Of a stretch of 64,000 nt of DNA, positions 12,084 through 22,357 are shown in pieces. Made by a program: the position numbers and the translations under genes. Each line of letters opens with the position of its first letter. The stretch's first letter is position 1. Source of the DNA: Isoetes taiwanensis (taxonomy: Eukaryota > Streptophyta > Lycopodiopsida > Isoetales > Isoetaceae); contig JAJEKV010000015.1 of NCBI GenBank assembly GCA_021234155.1, forward strand, positions 11,680,101 to 11,744,100, given 5' to 3'. The notes beneath the pieces are model-generated. The model did no database searches. It saw nothing but the letters and a program-made list of their open reading frames with translations, and had not been told where the DNA came from.

Positions 12084-13437
12084 TGAAGAAGAAAGGGGAA
12101 AAGAAATTTGAGCAGTCCCTTCATCTTGCAAGCATTGCATAACATTATCGGAGGTTGGGGAATGAAGATGATAAGGGGGAAGAAATTTAGGAGCCCCGGT
12201 CCGAGCACCTCATGAGCATTCCAAGCATTGCCCCAAGAGCCCGGTGGCCTGGAGGCAAGTTGCTCCTACTGGCGTCCGGGGCCATTGTACCTATTCAATT
12301 TGTTGACTTTGGTTTCAATCGGATTTGACTTACATAGTTAACTCAAAAAATTTATAAAGAGATTCCTAAATCTTGTCCTTTCATATCCTTCTGGCCAAGT
12401 ACATGTCATTGGGCATGACAATTGCCTGCTTGCCGTGAATGATGCATAGGTTTGCTTCTTCAAAAAGTTGGGTAAGTTCCGCTTCGGTTGCCTCCTGGCA
12501 AGCCTGCATTATCATCGGTGTAACCCGATAGTCGGTCTTAAAGTCTTGCATCACTTCGCTTTATAGAATCTTAATGAATATAAGTGAATAGAGTAGAATA
12601 TTGGGGAATCTTTATAGAATCTTAATCAATGTAGAGAAGTCTAGGGAAATCTTAAGAGATTCTCAACGAACACAGGGTGAACTCAAAAGAATCTATCAGA
12701 ATCTTCATATAATCTTTGTCAATCTAGAGGAATCTAAGGCAATCTAGGGAAATTGTTAGAGAATCTTCGGACATACAGGGAAAACTTAAGTAAATTCAAG
12801 GAATCTTTATACAACCTTATGGGGGAATCTTCACATCACCTTAGGGAATCTAGAACAATCTTTGCAAAATATTGAGGATCTTCATTGAATGAATGACTTT
12901 GAGTTTGACTTCTATGCATGACATAATTTCAAATCACCTTGGATCAATCGTTGGATGACACTACTTCATGTTTGACATTCTTGGTTCAAACTTTAAATTA
13001 GACTATGAGAGGGTTCTTCTCACTTGGTAAAATAAGGGAACTTTTTGGATTAAAGGAACTTTCGCATGGGATATCGCAATGCTTTAGAGTGAAGAACCCT
13101 AGTTTAATTCAAATTTAGCCTTACCTTTTTTCTTTTGTTTATATGAAATAGCTCACACAAAATTTCGATGACAAATGACCACTCTACTTGATACGTTCTA
13201 CCATAATAGTTCTTCGATAGAATTAAGCAAGGGGTGAGGAATTTAAGAGCATTGAAAACTGCATCATTCTGATTATTTAAGAACATTGACAACTGCATCA
13301 TTATGATTGTCTGATAAACTGTGCACAAGCATTCTATTTAAGAATTAGCAATCCATGTCATGATCATGAAGTGTGCAATAACAATTAACAAGTAGAAAGA
13401 AAACGAGTCTTATTTCTTGTTTAAATGTCGTATGCAT
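12084..13437. other. gene-free stretch with an AATCT-rich degenerate repeat
   Basis: From about 12,560 to 12,880 the motif GAATCTT or AATCT occurs many times with irregular spacing, for example in TATAGAATCTTAATCAAT, like an old decayed tandem array. The first ~220 bases after the CACTA target duplication may continue the interrupted LINE. No protein-coding gene or RNA gene is seen up to the LRR gene. Confidence 0.45.
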
Positions 13438-15225
13438 TTAACAAGCAGGAAGAGGTGATCCACATAAACCAACATTGCCAGCATAGCTAGAAGCATTGAA
13501 TTTTGCCAAAGCACCACCCTGCGGAATTTTACCACTCAGTTTATTGTATGACAGGTCCAGAGAGTCTAGAGACTCTAGATTAACAAAAGACTGAGGAATG
13601 GAACCGCTCAACTTGTTTCTAGACAAATCCAAGTTGTTCAGGCTACTCAGATTACCAAGGCTGGAGGGAATGCTCCCAGAGATGGAGTTGTGGTGAAGAT
13701 CGAGCTTGTTGAGGTTCTCCATATGGCCGAAATTAGGAGAGATTGATCCAGAGATGGAATTAAAAGACAGATCAATAATAGCTGTAGCCCCATCTTCCAG
13801 AGAAAAGCCAGGAGGGCTCAATTTGCTCAGCCAGCTTGGAATTGAACTCTTCAATCCACAATGTGCTAATTCAATAGCACAAAGTTTAGGAATGCTTGCA
13901 ATTCCTTTCACGCTTTCAAATGTCACAATGTTTCCTGTCAATCTTAATATGAGTAAACTTGAGAGAGCCTTCAAATCTGCGGGTATTCCTGTGATCTTAT
14001 TGTAGCTCAAATCGAGCCTCTTCAAGCTCTCCAATTTGCTGCCAAATCCAGCCGTGATTGGACCAGAGAGGGAGTTATTATATGCATCAAGCTGCTCAAG
14101 GCTAGAAAGGAGACTGATAGAGGGCGGAAATGAGCCTGTGAATGCATTGTTGTTGATATAAAGGCGTGTGAGGTTCACCATTTGGCTGAATATATCAGGG
14201 ATTGGACCAGACAGGCCTGTGTACGATACCCAGAAAACCGTCAATGATTTTAGGCCTTTGAATGAGGCAGGGATTGTACCAGTGATGCCGGGATTGTTGT
14301 GGAGGCGCAGAATATCCAGATTTGAAAGCTTGCCCAACGTACTCGGCAATGGCCCTGTTAGATTGTTGTACTGTAGGCGCAGCTTTTGGAGCTTGGATAG
14401 GTCTCCCAGACTTGCCGGAATGCTGCCCTTCAAAAAATTCTCACCCAGATTTAAGATTTCTAGATTCTTCAGCGACCCCAGTGTCGCCGGAATAGTGCCG
14501 GATAATTTGTTGGAGTTGAGGGACAGCTCCTGCAGATTCTTTAGCTTGCCCAATCCAGCCGGAATAGAGCCTGAAAGCTGGGCACTGTCCAGATTCAGAA
14601 TTTCGAGATTGACAAGCTTGGTCAGATCTGATGGGAAAACACCTCCAATCCCACAGAGATCTTCCTCCCCTTCTATAAAAACTGTACAAGAGAGATCGAG
14701 CTGTTTGAGATTAGAAAGGCCGAAAAATGCAGCAGGGATGGGGCCTTTGAGCCCTGTGTTGGACGCCAAAAACTGCTCAAGCCCATGGAATGAACCAAAG
14801 AATGCCGGAATTTTGCCAGAGATTCTGAGATTATCAGAAATGGAGATCTTTTTGAGCTTGGTCAGCTTGGAAAAGGAACTGGGTATGGCGCCCTTAAAAC
14901 CTTTGGAGCTTGCATCTAGGCTTTCAAGCTCTGTAAGACCAGATACAAGGGCCAAGGTAGAGATTGGCTCATTGCCATCGAAATAATTTGTGGAAATCGT
15001 GCCCATATCAAGGCCAATTACCCGCCCTGCTTTATTACAGGTAATCCCCTGCCATTTGCAGCAGTTTGTGGTGTTCCATGCTGCACTGAATTCTCGTAGC
15101 TTCGATTTGAGGCTGAGCAAGATCTGGCGCTCTGCCGGGATACATTGGGCAGCTTGAACAGGGGCTGATACTCCCAATAAAACCAATCCGATTAGCAAGC
15201 AAGCAGGCACCATGCTGGTAGCCAT
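13438..15225 (-). CDS. secreted leucine-rich-repeat protein (plant LRR, no membrane anchor or kinase)
   Basis: An uninterrupted 595-codon frame encodes a plant extracellular LRR protein. The start at 15,225 opens with a classic signal peptide (MATSMVPACLLIGLVLLG… then SAPVQAAQC). Next comes the LRRNT_2 cap with a paired-Cys motif (CCKWQGITC, roughly residues 55-63). About 18 repeats of the form LxxLxxLxLxxNxLxGxIP follow, and a C-cap (GNVGLCGSPLPAC) ends the protein. There is no transmembrane helix or kinase, so it should be secreted to the cell wall or apoplast, like DRT100/PGIP-type proteins. Their known roles include binding wall polysaccharides, peptides or pathogen enzymes; this one's ligand is unknown. 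An in-frame upstream ATG at 15,360 would add 45 residues without signal-peptide character. A TATA-like box only about 40 bases above that ATG favours the downstream start. No intron is needed. Confidence 0.88.
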   Translation of the reverse strand: MATSMVPACLLIGLVLLGVSAPVQAAQCIPAERQILLSLKSKLREFSAAWNTTNCCKWQGITCNKAGRVIGLDMGTISTNYFDGNEPISTLALVSGLTELESLDASSKGFKGAIPSSFSKLTKLKKISISDNLRISGKIPAFFGSFHGLEQFLASNTGLKGPIPAAFFGLSNLKQLDLSCTVFIEGEEDLCGIGGVFPSDLTKLVNLEILNLDSAQLSGSIPAGLGKLKNLQELSLNSNKLSGTIPATLGSLKNLEILNLGENFLKGSIPASLGDLSKLQKLRLQYNNLTGPLPSTLGKLSNLDILRLHNNPGITGTIPASFKGLKSLTVFWVSYTGLSGPIPDIFSQMVNLTRLYINNNAFTGSFPPSISLLSSLEQLDAYNNSLSGPITAGFGSKLESLKRLDLSYNKITGIPADLKALSSLLILRLTGNIVTFESVKGIASIPKLCAIELAHCGLKSSIPSWLSKLSPPGFSLEDGATAIIDLSFNSISGSISPNFGHMENLNKLDLHHNSISGSIPSSLGNLSSLNNLDLSRNKLSGSIPQSFVNLESLDSLDLSYNKLSGKIPQGGALAKFNASSYAGNVGLCGSPLPAC

Positions 15226-15397
15226 GAGACGATCTAAAATGGAAAATATGCAGGTAGATCTATAGAGCAGGGAAGGTAGATGTATATAAGTAGCAGGGGA
15301 TAGCACCACCGACAGATAAGATGCGACCGCAAGCTTATACTTGGAGACTGCGGCTGCCATTTTTCTCACAGTTTTCCAGGCTGTTCTGCTGTACGTG

Positions 15398-15407
15398 CTT
15401 TATATTC
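15398..15407 (-). promoter_or_regulatory. putative TATA box of the LRR gene
   Basis: On the minus strand GAATATAAAG reads as a TATA-type element. It lies about 40 bases above the upstream ATG (15,360) and about 175 bases above the preferred start (15,225). Transcription starting some 30 bases downstream would leave a leader of roughly 145 bases for the preferred start. Confidence 0.35.
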
Positions 15408-15410
15408 ATC

Positions 15411-17187
15411 GTTTTCTTCCTATCTATAGTCATAGTTTTCGTTCATGTATATTATCCACTTGGGATGGGATGAGAGTACCCTAACCTCTCCCTAGGGCAT
15501 CCATTATTTGTCATCTATAGTCTTGCCGGGAGAACTGCTTTATACAGCCTTCCTATGTGGCACAATCTTAGCCCTCAAATCCAAGCATCAAGGGCCAATA
15601 TCCATCCCAAGTGCATATTTTACCCCATAAATAACACACCCCAATGTCGGACGTGGCCATGTTATAGGCGACCATAAATGGCAAGAAATCCGCTAAGTCC
15701 ACAAACATGCCGTGTTTTTTTGGCGTGGCTATAATATGTCAAAGACACGAATATACCACGGATATACTCGTGGCTATAACATGATGGCGTCCATATGTAC
15801 AACGCTCCAGCATCATTTATTACTTATTTGTCATCTACAGTCAGTCGTGTCGGCACAATTGCTTTATACAGCCTCTCTATATCGCACAATCTTGGCCCTC
15901 CATCGAGGGCCAAATATTCTACCCGTCCTGTTTAAACTAGCTTTAATCACAAAGAAATCAAATAACATGACAAGGATAGGATACCTATGGTTTAAACACC
16001 ACTGTAGACGGCGGTTGACAAATAAAGCGCTTTCCCTTCCCTATTTAAAGAAAAGTCCACTGTTGATTAAATGTGTAGATCACGTTATTTTAGCGTCTGC
16101 TAGTTGCACACGTGAAGCTTCGACATTTACTGTTTGTTATTACATGTTGAGAATACACGCCTTTAAAAATGCCTCCTAATATTTGCTCTCGGATTTGGTC
16201 TGTTTGTTTTGCAACAAGTGTCATAATGCAATGGTTGAAGTAAAAAATTGTTAGCAAGAAACAAAGTAGAATGTTATACCTCCATTTAAAATTCGCGGTA
16301 GCATTGGACAATAGGGCAAAACAAACGGTAACTAGTTTTTATATCATGGGTATCCACTTTGGCAAAGTTGTTAATACAGAACCATATTTCAGATATTTGT
16401 GAGCCGTCAAGTACATGATTGAATTAAGTAGTGTCTAGTTGAAGTATAATCTAATTAATGTGGTGTCTTTTGGATGACATGTTTAGAAAGCAAAATTGAT
16501 CAATTTCAGAAACATGCATAACTTGAAACTTAATTGTTGGAGAAAAAATTATTAGCAAGAAAGCAAGATGTTAATAGATGGATATTCCTTGAATTGAAAG
16601 TTCTTGGCAACATGTCATTCATACACTAACTGGTCTTTATGTCATCGTTATCAATTTGTTATGTTTTGGTTGGCAATTTGAAAAGCATACCATGGATTTT
16701 TGTAAGGCATCAAATACATGATTGGATTAAATAGCCATATAACCTTCTTCATGTGTACCTTCTTCAACGCATTTGTAGCCATTGAGATGATCCAATTTTG
16801 ATGTATTTTCTAACTTACATTACATGATGACATCAAAGGGCCAATTCCATGTCACGCCAAAAAAGTGTGGCCAATGGAGAAGCGAGCTATAATGTTTATG
16901 CCAAATCCCAGTGCCTTCCAGCTGTCAATCATAGGTAGATGGGTGCAAAATCGGTACTGGGTAGCAGAAATCAATGTCGGGACGCTATTTAGATGTGCTT
17001 AAAATTGGCGTATTTTAAACACGATGTGCGTGTTTGACATGCTGACATGTAGGGTGCACCCCCCTCAAATGACAACTTGAGAGAATCATTAGCTTGAATG
17101 GTGCTAGAAATATGAATGCTTGTAGCCTGCCATAGTTGTGGATGGCTGTCTTGCCCATCTTGAATTCAAGCAAAATGGAGAGGTTAT
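15411..17187. other. gene-free intergenic stretch
   Basis: AT-rich sequence with only short, motif-free frames. Two partly similar segments occur (about 15,490-15,600 and 15,800-15,910, sharing ATTTGTCATCTA and TGCTTTATACAGCCT), which looks like an old duplication of about 310 bases. No RNA gene is evident. Confidence 0.4.
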
Positions 17188-18460
17188 TTGTTTCAAAGAA
17201 TTGCCCAAATCGAAATTCAACAATATCCCTGCACCAATTTTGTAATACGTAGAAATCTAAGAGAGATGAAACCAAATTCCTCTCCCCGTTCAATTTATAG
17301 AATCATTGATGCAGCACGGAAGAGAGATTGCATGCAGAGATTGTCTGCAAAGAAGGTAGCAATGAAGAAGGATTCCCCTTCTAAAGCTTCACCTTCAAAG
17401 AGGAATAATAAATTGAGACTGAGATACCATAGAATAAGAGAAATTTCTGGAGAAATCTTTGAAGTATTCAACCAAATTAGTACAAATATTCATGACAGTG
17501 ACAAAGAACATATCCTTGACAGTCTTCTTTGGAGGGAAGGGATTTACCAATTGCTTCCATAAAGAAACCTAAGCAGTTTACTGTGGCAGAAGAAATGGTG
17601 AAGAATTTGAAGGAAACAATGCAAGAACATAAGTATGAGAGGAACTAAGTATGAGAGGAACTATGATATGCTTCGTGCAAGAAAGTGCACCTTAATAACG
17701 GCTGCAGCAGGTACAAATGGTATCAAGCCTATGAACCAAACAAAAGTGGCCAGATTGCTCAGCATCCCCAAAAAAAAAAATTCAAATGCTTTTCAAAAAA
17801 GGGAGCAAGCTAACAAAGGGAATGGAAGGAGGAAGCAGATGGATAGCATATTAGTTTACAATAGAGAAGCTGTTATCATTAAGTTCTGGACAGAGTATCT
17901 TCATACAGGAAAGACGTGAGGAGATATGCATCAGAGACAGGAATAAAGATGGAACATCCAATTCACCTTCTTGAAGTCAGCCAAGTAAGTATTCATCCAA
18001 TATTCTAGGTTCATTACATGTAGCGATTATTTATATTCACACAAATTTACTGTACTTGCAATTCTACCTCCAGTTCAGAGAGGAGAATCATGATATCAAA
18101 ATTTGCATTGCAGACTTTTGAGAACCGAGTTTTGTAAGGAGGATGCGTCAAAGGCATACATGTTGTTGTATCTACCAATTGAAGATTGAATATATCATGC
18201 AGGGGTTGAACAACATGAGGAAATCAGGTGGAGTTCATGACAATGAACTGCCATTGTGACATTTGTGGCCCTCGCCAAGAATATGCACTCAAGGAGCAAA
18301 TAATTACGTGGTCTAGTGACTTATGGAGACAAGTGGTTTGCAGTAAATGTGATGACGAGGAGTGGTGATCATAACTATTTGATGTTGGCATGTAAAAAAT
18401 GTGGCTTGGATAGAATTAAAAAATGTCCACACCAAATGGATGGCATGGGTTCACTACTAG
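17188..18460 (+). pseudogene. decayed gene of an unnamed transposon-like protein family
   Basis: Plus-strand frames read as a Lys/Arg-rich N-terminal part (17,188-17,562), then 17,635-17,919 containing KVARLLSIPKK and EAVIIKFWTEY. A one-frame change follows into EMEHPIHLLEVSQ-like sequence (the observed reading is KMEHPIHLLEVSQ, ending at 17,984). A GT-AG intron of 89 bases (17,985-18,073, GTAAGT…CTCCAG) leads to FREENHDIKI and a Cys-rich tail CHCDICGP…VVCSKCDDEEW near 18,250-18,360. The order 'FW…, HPxHxLexxQ, F…IkI, RPxFV…, CxC' is one I associate with an uncharacterised, widely repeated eukaryotic protein family that behaves like a mobile element. Its superfamily is unknown to me. Stops and frame changes show it is not intact. 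Confidence 0.4.
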
Positions 18461-18467
18461 TTACTTA

Positions 18468-18755
18468 GGTTTTAAAATAGCTATATATCACTACAACCCT
18501 TTGTGGAATTAGACTGGAATTCCATGCTTAATTTGATGCGAAAATTATGGCTTGCTTGGTGCAAAAAGTGACCATGTTGATATGTTTGGAGGGTTTGACA
18601 TATATATCTTAATCTTCCAGATTCATACTTAGGAAGTTGAGAGGGGTTTTAAAATAGCTATATATCACTACAACCCTTTATAGAATTAGACTGGAATCCC
18701 ATGCTTAATTGGATGCGAAAACCATAGCTTACTTGGTGCAAAAGTGAGCATTTTC
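18468..18755 (+). repeat. 177-bp-period imperfect duplication
   Basis: The stretch starting GGTTTTAAAATAGCTATATA at 18,468 recurs at 18,645. About 110 bases are matched with scattered substitutions (CTACAACCCTTT…TTAGACTGGAAT…). The spacer between copies is not repeated. Confidence 0.75.
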
Positions 18756-19151
18756 TAACAGCTACAGCCTAAGAGATCATTTCCAAGCCTCCGGGTTATT
18801 ATCAAGCTGTGTAAGGGCAAAGCATGACAAGATGACTTGAAGTTAAATACTGGTTCTGACACTTTCTCATTGTAAAATGGAGCTGTCCCTGGATACCTTG
18901 TACACTAAAATTGGTTTACAGAATGGATTTTCAACTTTATTTGTCACAAAGAAACAGACATAAATATTACTACCTGTAATAGTTCGTCGATAACAGTAGC
19001 ACTTTTCACTCTTAAACACCAGGCCCCACAAATAGAGCTTGTCCATGCAGCCATCAAAACCTCAGCTTGTATACTGGACTTGGCGCATTAAAATAACAAA
19101 TACAGAGAGAGCAAGACTGATGTACCTCAATAGATAGCATTACCGTTCTTT

Positions 19152-19343
19152 TCATTTTAGCCTCATAGCTTTAGCCTCACAATCATGAACATGCTGGTTA
19201 TATTTCAAATCTACCTTATCCATTATCCCATAACAGAACGGGCAATGCTTTTCCTTCGCCCAGTAAAGGCCCTTAATGTTATGTCTGATCTCAGACACTA
19301 ACTCCATAGCCATTTTTCCATTATTTGTGGATAACAGCATGCT
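19152..19343 (-). pseudogene. 3' terminal exon of a host gene remnant (Cys/His motif)
   Basis: A minus-strand frame runs MLLSTNNGKMAMELVSEIRH and continues through HCPFCYGIMDKVDLKYNQHV to a stop at 19,152. The CxxC…H…HDC spacing suggests a small zinc-binding C-terminus. Upstream on the minus strand the coding-like sequence continues at about 19,645-19,718 (LNANELLTDK) and, beyond the LTR element, at 28,059-28,155. A MITE-like insert (19,344-19,636) and the 8.3-kb LTR element therefore appear to have landed in or beside this exon. The protein is not recognised. Confidence 0.4.
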
Positions 19344-19636
19344 AGGGTGTACCATCTAAAGTACTTTTTAGGGAGTGCAAAACTACCCAGAAAAGTACCC
19401 AGCACTAGGTACTGGGAACTTGCATAAATGCTGCAATAAATAATAAGTTTGAGAATTAATCCATTTATATTAGTCTCTAATAGTATTGTTATCCTCTAAT
19501 ACTATAGATCGACATGTTATTGACCTTCAATTCATAAAAATTTCGATTGATTTTAATGGAATGAAAAAACAGAAAGTACCAGTTTTAAAAGTACTCAGTG
19601 TAGGTACTTTTGAGGGTTCCAAAAGTGGTACACCAT
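19344..19636. mobile_element. MITE-like insertion
   Basis: The ends are near-inverted (AGGGTGTACCA at 19,344; reverse complement ATGGTGTACCA at the right end). They are flanked by an identical 8-base sequence AGCATGCT (19,336-19,343 and 19,637-19,644), a hAT-like duplication length. Because AGCATGCT is a palindrome, it could instead be part of longer inverted ends. The wider flanks (GGATAACAGCATGC left; reverse complement of the right GGGTAAAAGCATGC) resemble the 22-base ends of the MITE at 47,183-47,442. The interior repeats AAGTACT and has no coding sequence. Confidence 0.55.
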
Positions 19637-19723
19637 AGCATGCTTTTACCCTTTTATCTGTCAAAAGCTCATTGGCATTCAATTTCAGAACTGCCAGGCT
19701 CTGGCATTTCTGACCTCACTATT

Positions 19724-20566
19724 TGATATGGGGGCATGCTAGGGGGTGCGGTCCAGAGAAGAAAATAACTAAGGCAATGGGGACATTTGGGAAACAATGG
19801 TTACAAGGAACATGGGGCAAGATATTATTCCAAACAACATCAAAGTTAAAGATAAGGGAGACATTTTATTTAAAGAGAAAATATCTTATCTTATGCAAGG
19901 AAATAGGCATCGTGTACAAAAAGGCTTAAGTTACCTTAAAATGGAAAGGGAGATCGAAATAGCTTGGCGGGAGACCTTTTTGCGGACACAAAGGCCCGAT
20001 CTGCTACAAAAGGAGTCCGTCGGTACAAATAAGAGGGGACAGAAGGCTCTAATTTAGCTCCGCCCCAAAAACAAATTCTCCATCCATTTCCTGATCCGCA
20101 TCCGCCATCCGATAATCTTCAAACTCTCGGTTCCAAAAAATCAGCTCCTCGGATACGGTTGCCAACCTGTGATTGCTTCTCCGAACCAAACCGAAGATCT
20201 TGTAGGCGAAGCCGGTCCGCCTCGCCAGCGGGTTTTGGATCCGATCTACCGCAGTTTTATGATAAGCCCGAGCTTGAATCCGAACCCTTGGTGTTTGTTG
20301 TTGAGGCCATTCAAGCCAATACCATTGTAAGATCTGGGACGCTCTCGCAAGTGAAGGGTTAATAGGTCTGCGCCCGCATCCTTTCATTCTTCCCTTGGAA
20401 ATTGCCTTTAGTTTTATCTCGATCCGGTTGGGTGGAGAACTGGATGCCCAAATCAAATTGGTTGTGGAAACCAAGCCATTTGTTCATATATAAAGATTGT
20501 TCATCTTTGTCTTGTTCTCAGGTAATTGTTGTAATTACGCCTTTAAGTCACCTTAAAAGCGTATCA
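19724..20566 (+). repeat. 5' LTR
   Basis: An 843-base LTR starts TGATATGGGGGCATGC and ends GCGTATCA. The first ~280 bases are identical to the 3' LTR apart from a 19-base duplication in the latter. The middle (about 20,010-20,350) is strongly diverged and the last ~170 bases are close again. Where the 3' LTR has CAG or CTG, this copy often has CCG, TCG or CGC. Confidence 0.92.
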
Positions 20567-20568
20567 AG

Positions 20569-20580
20569 TGGTATCGAGCG
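20569..20580 (+). other. primer-binding site (initiator tRNA-Met type)
   Basis: TGGTATCGAGCG lies two bases after the 5' LTR. The canonical plant initiator-Met primer site is TGGTATCAGAGC, so this copy lacks one A within the CAG. The loss fits the CAG/CTG anomaly described for this LTR. Confidence 0.8.
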
Positions 20581-20601
20581 AAGTTGATCCTCGACCGATC
20601 A

Positions 20602-21819
20602 ATGGCCCAACGCTTCAATGTTACTAAGCGCGTGATCAGTAAAGCCTTGTCTAATCTTTTCATTTACATTGCATCTCAGTCAGCATTGCCTATGCCTAGT
20701 AGCCAGCAAGAGTATGACCGGCAAGTGGAACTATTGGCTATTCTGTACCGCTTCCTTCCTGATATTTATCATCAACCTCCTCTGCCTAATAGTCCTCCTC
20801 CAGCAAATCCTCCACCGCCACCTAAGCTGAGAAAATGGTTGGAGAAAGCGGATATGCCGTCTTTCAAAGGGGGAAAGACAAAGCCTGTCAAGGTTGTTAG
20901 CTTTATTAGCCAATGGGAAAAGTTCTTTGAACGAGTGCAGGCAACAGATGTGGAAAGGCTGCAAGCCATGGACACTTATTTGAAAGATCGAGCTCAAGCA
21001 TGGTGGCAAGGCAGACGAGAGTGTGATCCCAGGATCATTAATTGGGAAAGTTTCAAAACGGCTTTTGAAGCACACTATTTGCCCTCTAACTATCACAGTG
21101 AGTTACGCAGGGAATGGGATCGCCTGAAACAGGGAGAGACTGAGAGTATTCAGTCCTATACATCCAAATTCACTCATTTAGCGGCACTAATAAGAAATTT
21201 GGATGGGAAAGAGCTTCTAAGGAAATATGTCAGCGGATGTAGGGATGATATTTATGCGGAAATGGAAATATTTTTCCCAAAAGATTTAAATGAAGCCATA
21301 AAACTAGCATCCGCAGTGGAGCGGAAACTAGATCCAAAGTCTAGGAAGTTTGATATTTGGGATGAGGAAACTTCAGACCAAGAGGACAAAAAGGGTGGCA
21401 AAGAGAAAAATGGAAGTAAGGATTCTTCCAAGAACTCTAAGAGGAAGAGAAATAATGGCAATGGTAATGGTTCCGAACGGAAGCGTGACGAGGGAAGTCA
21501 AATTAAACTGCGGAAGGAAATTAAGGAACCAAAGGGTGGATGCTATAGATGCGGAGGAAAGCATTTCCTAAGGGATTGCCCGTTTGGGGAAGGGGGAATC
21601 ACAAAAGTGGAACCATCTAAACCACAAAAGGTTGTACCAATATATGCTATAGAAGGTCCCAAGCCCGTGGTTGTAGAAATGCATGCTATTGAAGGTCCTA
21701 AGCCCGTGGAGGATGTACCTGGGACCTCTAAAGCTGCTGAAGATTGGAAGAAATGTGAGGAACGGGCAAAGGCTATAGCCAAAGAAAGGAAGTGGCTTCA
21801 AATTGGTACTATGTGGTAA
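20602..21819 (+). CDS. gag: retrotransposon Gag polyprotein (capsid plus zinc knuckle)
   Basis: An open frame of 405 codons starts at ATG 20,602 (MAQRFNVTKRVISKAL). Residues about 85-220 form a Retrotrans_gag capsid domain, with landmarks AWWQGRRECDP, WESFKTAFEAHY and the LKQGETESIQSYTSKFTHLA block. A Lys/Arg/Glu-rich linker follows, then a zinc knuckle CYRCGGKHFLRDC (about residues 314-326), which is CX2CX3HX4C and one residue shorter than the canonical CCHC spacing. Near the end the unit AIEGPKPV is repeated twice. Gag packages element RNA in cytoplasmic particles. The frame is fully intact although the element has no pol, as expected for TR-GAG elements whose Gag is under selection. The piggyBac inserted only seven bases past the stop codon, so gag survived. 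Confidence 0.92.
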   Translation: MAQRFNVTKRVISKALSNLFIYIASQSALPMPSSQQEYDRQVELLAILYRFLPDIYHQPPLPNSPPPANPPPPPKLRKWLEKADMPSFKGGKTKPVKVVSFISQWEKFFERVQATDVERLQAMDTYLKDRAQAWWQGRRECDPRIINWESFKTAFEAHYLPSNYHSELRREWDRLKQGETESIQSYTSKFTHLAALIRNLDGKELLRKYVSGCRDDIYAEMEIFFPKDLNEAIKLASAVERKLDPKSRKFDIWDEETSDQEDKKGGKEKNGSKDSSKNSKRKRNNGNGNGSERKRDEGSQIKLRKEIKEPKGGCYRCGGKHFLRDCPFGEGGITKVEPSKPQKVVPIYAIEGPKPVVVEMHAIEGPKPVEDVPGTSKAAEDWKKCEERAKAIAKERKWLQIGTMW

Positions 21820-21846
21820 AAATCATTAACACTAGAGTTGTCCATT

Positions 21847-21880
21847 GGACCATTTATGGTCCATGGACCATTATTGGTCC
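21847..21880. repeat. left subterminal palindrome pair of the piggyBac element
   Basis: GGACCATTTATGGTCC (21,847-21,862) and GGACCATTATTGGTCC (21,865-21,880) lie next to the left TIR. Related copies toward the right end are at about 25,624-25,638, 25,986-26,000, 26,345-26,360 and 26,735-26,749. They are likely transposase-binding sites, by analogy with subterminal repeats of other piggyBac elements. Confidence 0.75.
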
Positions 21881-22357
21881 ATCATACCCCTTCTCGCTTA
21901 ATGCCATAATTCTCGTCGAAGATTTTGTAATTTTGTAAATTGATTGAAGAATATTTATGTCCACTTGATTTCGAACCTCCTAGAGAAATTTCACGGCAAT
22001 TTGATTTGCCATCATAGAGTTGTGATCATTCGAAGAGAGGCAAAAACATCACTTTTTGGAGAAAGAGGAACCCGTCCGTTGCTTCTTTTAGGTTAGTTGG
22101 TTAGAGAGGTCGGTCAAAAAATAGGCGGAAGTGTCTTTACCGCCAATTGCAGATGGCGCGAAAGCATAGGAAGCATCCGGATATAATCCAACGGCTACAT
22201 TTTATTTTTTGGACGGCTAAGATTGAGGCCCCAAATCAATACGTTTTTCCTCCAAATGTGGCTCTGTTTTTTTACGTTTAGAGGATGCCGGAGTAACCTC
22301 TGTTCGATCCTTTTTTTCTCTCAGCATACTTCACCATTTGCCGAGATTCCAGTTGCT

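Noticed and set aside
14168-14986. 272-codon open frame on the plus strand
   Set aside because: It is the antisense shadow of the intact LRR gene; regular LRR codon use creates long complementary frames, and the peptide shows no family features.
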